A stretch of 64,000 bases of DNA, taken from contig FSRV01000001.1 in the NCBI GenBank assembly GCA_900142905.1, positions 2,542,001-2,606,000 on the forward strand, read 5' to 3'. The notes under the pieces were generated by a model. It did no database searches, was not told where the DNA came from, and worked only from the letters and a program-made list of their open reading frames with translations. This document shows, piece after piece, positions 62,870 to 64,000 of this stretch (position 1 is the stretch's first letter; each line of letters begins with the position of its first letter). This stretch comes from Burkholderia sp. GAS332. GTDB taxonomy: Bacteria; Pseudomonadota; Gammaproteobacteria; Burkholderiales; Burkholderiaceae. Both the position numbers and the translations under genes were made by a program.

Positions 62870-63871
62870 TTGGCTACGATGGAAGACGTTGCCCGTGCGG
62901 CCCAGGTGTCGATGTCAACCGTTTCGCACGTGTTGAATGGGACTCGCAAAGTCAGTCCGACGACGGTGAAGGCTGTCAGAGACGCGATGCAAAGTGTCGG
63001 TTATGTGCCAAACACGCTCGCGCAGGCTTTGGCTGGCGCGGCATCGCGCACGATAGGCGTAGCCATGTCCGCATTGACCAACCACTATTTCACTGAAACT
63101 GTTCGCGCAATCGAAGCGGGCTGCGCAAAGCACGGCTTGTTAATGTTCCTCGCTGATACGCATGACGATCCGGATCAAGAGCTCAGCGTGGTTCAGGCGC
63201 TTCATCAGCGTCGAGTCGACGGGATCGTTCTTGCGCCCACATCAGATCCAGAAAGCCGCACGCTCAAATATTTGCGCTTGAACAGGATTCCGGCTGTGCT
63301 GGTGGACCGGGCCGTGTCGGATGAATTTGATCAGGTTGGAGTGGAAAACAAAAATTCATCCTCCGAACTCGTTACGCACCTGATTCGACATGGACATCGC
63401 CGAATTGGCCTGATAACCGGCTCACCCGGCGTCGCCACCACCGAAGAGCGATTCGCTGGGTATCTGGCGGCCTTGGAAAAAGCGGGTTTGCCTTTCGACC
63501 AGCGCCTTGTTCGATGCGGCGAGTCCAGCATTGATCCCGCATTCCACGCAGCGCACGAGTTACTGAAAATCGAGTCGCGGCCCACTGCGATTATGACCGC
63601 AAACAATTTAATGACTATTGGGGCAATGCATGCCCTTCGCGACGCGGGTGTTGAGGTGCCCAAGGACATGGCTTTGGTAGGATTCGATGATTTCGACTGG
63701 GCAGATTACTTTAATCCCCGATTAACGGTAATGGCACAACCGCTTGAGGATCTGGGCGCGCGCGCTGTCGAATTGCTCATGAAACGTATTAAAGATCCAG
63801 ATGGAACTGTTCAGAGCGTGCATCTTGCGCCGTCAATGAGAATCAGGAATTCCTGCGGATGCCCAGGCTAA
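62870..63871 (+). CDS. LacI/GalR-family transcriptional regulator
   Basis: TTG at 62870, nine bases after AAGGAG, gives a 333-residue protein starting (M)ATMEDVARAAQVSMSTVSHV, the standard LacI N-terminus; TTG 62852 would add residues without a ribosome site. The hinge helix region TVKAVRDAMQSVGYVPNTLA and the periplasmic-binding-protein-like core (IGVAMSALTNHYF, VDGIVLAPTSDPES, GHRRIGLITG, DMALVGFDDFDWADYFNPRL) are complete. It ends with SCGC. It likely binds the palindrome at 62658. The genes it controls probably lie beyond the right edge; the effector is unknown. Confidence 0.94.
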   Translation: MATMEDVARAAQVSMSTVSHVLNGTRKVSPTTVKAVRDAMQSVGYVPNTLAQALAGAASRTIGVAMSALTNHYFTETVRAIEAGCAKHGLLMFLADTHDDPDQELSVVQALHQRRVDGIVLAPTSDPESRTLKYLRLNRIPAVLVDRAVSDEFDQVGVENKNSSSELVTHLIRHGHRRIGLITGSPGVATTEERFAGYLAALEKAGLPFDQRLVRCGESSIDPAFHAAHELLKIESRPTAIMTANNLMTIGAMHALRDAGVEVPKDMALVGFDDFDWADYFNPRLTVMAQPLEDLGARAVELLMKRIKDPDGTVQSVHLAPSMRIRNSCGCPG

Positions 63872-64000
63872 GTATCAAAGCGTAACTTGCGGTCTGGCGG
63901 TCAGCGACAAACCAGATTGAAATCGGTTCTCCGTTCGCCGATCAGGCCCGCGCTTAAGTGCCTCGATACTCTCGATAGGGAGCGCGACTTCAATACGCAT

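Noticed and set aside
63872..64000. Open minus-strand frame from the right edge down to a stop at 63875
   Set aside because: About 41 codons run in from beyond the window (an ATG lies at 64000), but with no recognisable family a gene end cannot be claimed.
1..64000. CRISPR array or rRNA/tRNA genes
   Set aside because: No regularly spaced repeats and no RNA gene signatures were seen on either strand.

Overview
The window looks like an accessory, insertion-sequence-rich segment of a Burkholderiaceae genome (Paraburkholderia, Caballeronia or a close relative). Supporting signs are the high GC, the EtfBA proteins of core betaproteobacterial type, the small 'VRYVCVE' orphan protein typical of Burkholderia, and the mix of IS701, IS3, IS5 and IS1595 elements. 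No rRNA, tRNA or CRISPR array was seen.

Layout. 1-3.1 kb: end of a thiolase gene and an intact FadB/FadJ-type beta-oxidation protein. 3.2-6.8 kb: a terpene-synthase fragment, two c-di-GMP/chemotaxis-type sensor genes and scrambled pieces of a short-chain dehydrogenase. 6.8-10.8 kb: an enoyl-CoA hydratase, an alpha-methylacyl-CoA racemase and, divergently, a wrecked acyl-CoA ligase gene. 11-14.4 kb: an IS701-family element with its target duplication, an IS5-like scrap, cytochrome b561 + YciI, and a decayed second racemase gene. 14.9-22.4 kb: a tight operon of DUF1302 barrel, DUF1329 protein, YCF48-like beta-propeller, MMPL/RND permease and a hydroxysteroid-dehydrogenase-like SDR. 22.6-26.1 kb: a pntA/pntB scrap, a small membrane protein, another SDR and a double-TetR regulator. 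26.9-43.0 kb: a long all-plus beta-oxidation block (SDR of HSD10 type, thiolase, serine hydrolase, MDR oxidoreductase, crotonases, a second FadJ-like protein, dienoyl-CoA-reductase-like SDR, paired acyl-CoA dehydrogenases, LCAD-type dehydrogenase, another acyl-CoA dehydrogenase). 43.5-44.9 kb: nested IS3 remnants. 44.9-48.2 kb: a shrunken, partly decayed second copy of the 26.9-41.6 kb block. 48.5-50.3 kb: etfBA, the electron acceptor for the acyl-CoA dehydrogenases. 50.3-52.4 kb: an mmsA scrap and a frameshifted IS1595 element. 53.2-61.7 kb: a separate LysR-controlled module (Asp/Glu-racemase-family enzyme, alpha/beta hydrolase, DUF969/DUF979 membrane pair, HyuA/HyuB). 61.8-64 kb: an IS5 scrap, a small protein and a LacI-type regulator preceded by a perfect 26-bp palindrome.

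How it fits together (inference). The first 50 kb reads as a catabolic island for a hydrophobic, methyl-branched or alicyclic substrate such as a terpenoid, steroid or steroid side chain. The DUF1302/DUF1329/YCF48/MMPL set would handle the substrate at the envelope; the racemase would fix alpha-methyl stereochemistry; the crotonases, two FadJ-like proteins, HSD10-like SDRs and thiolase would run beta-oxidation; EtfBA would take the electrons. The double-TetR protein is the obvious candidate regulator. The only CoA ligase gene in the window is broken, so activation must be encoded elsewhere. The second module is predicted to import and open a small lactam, imide or hydantoin. Many pseudogenes, duplicated blocks and IS elements show that the island has been rearranged repeatedly.
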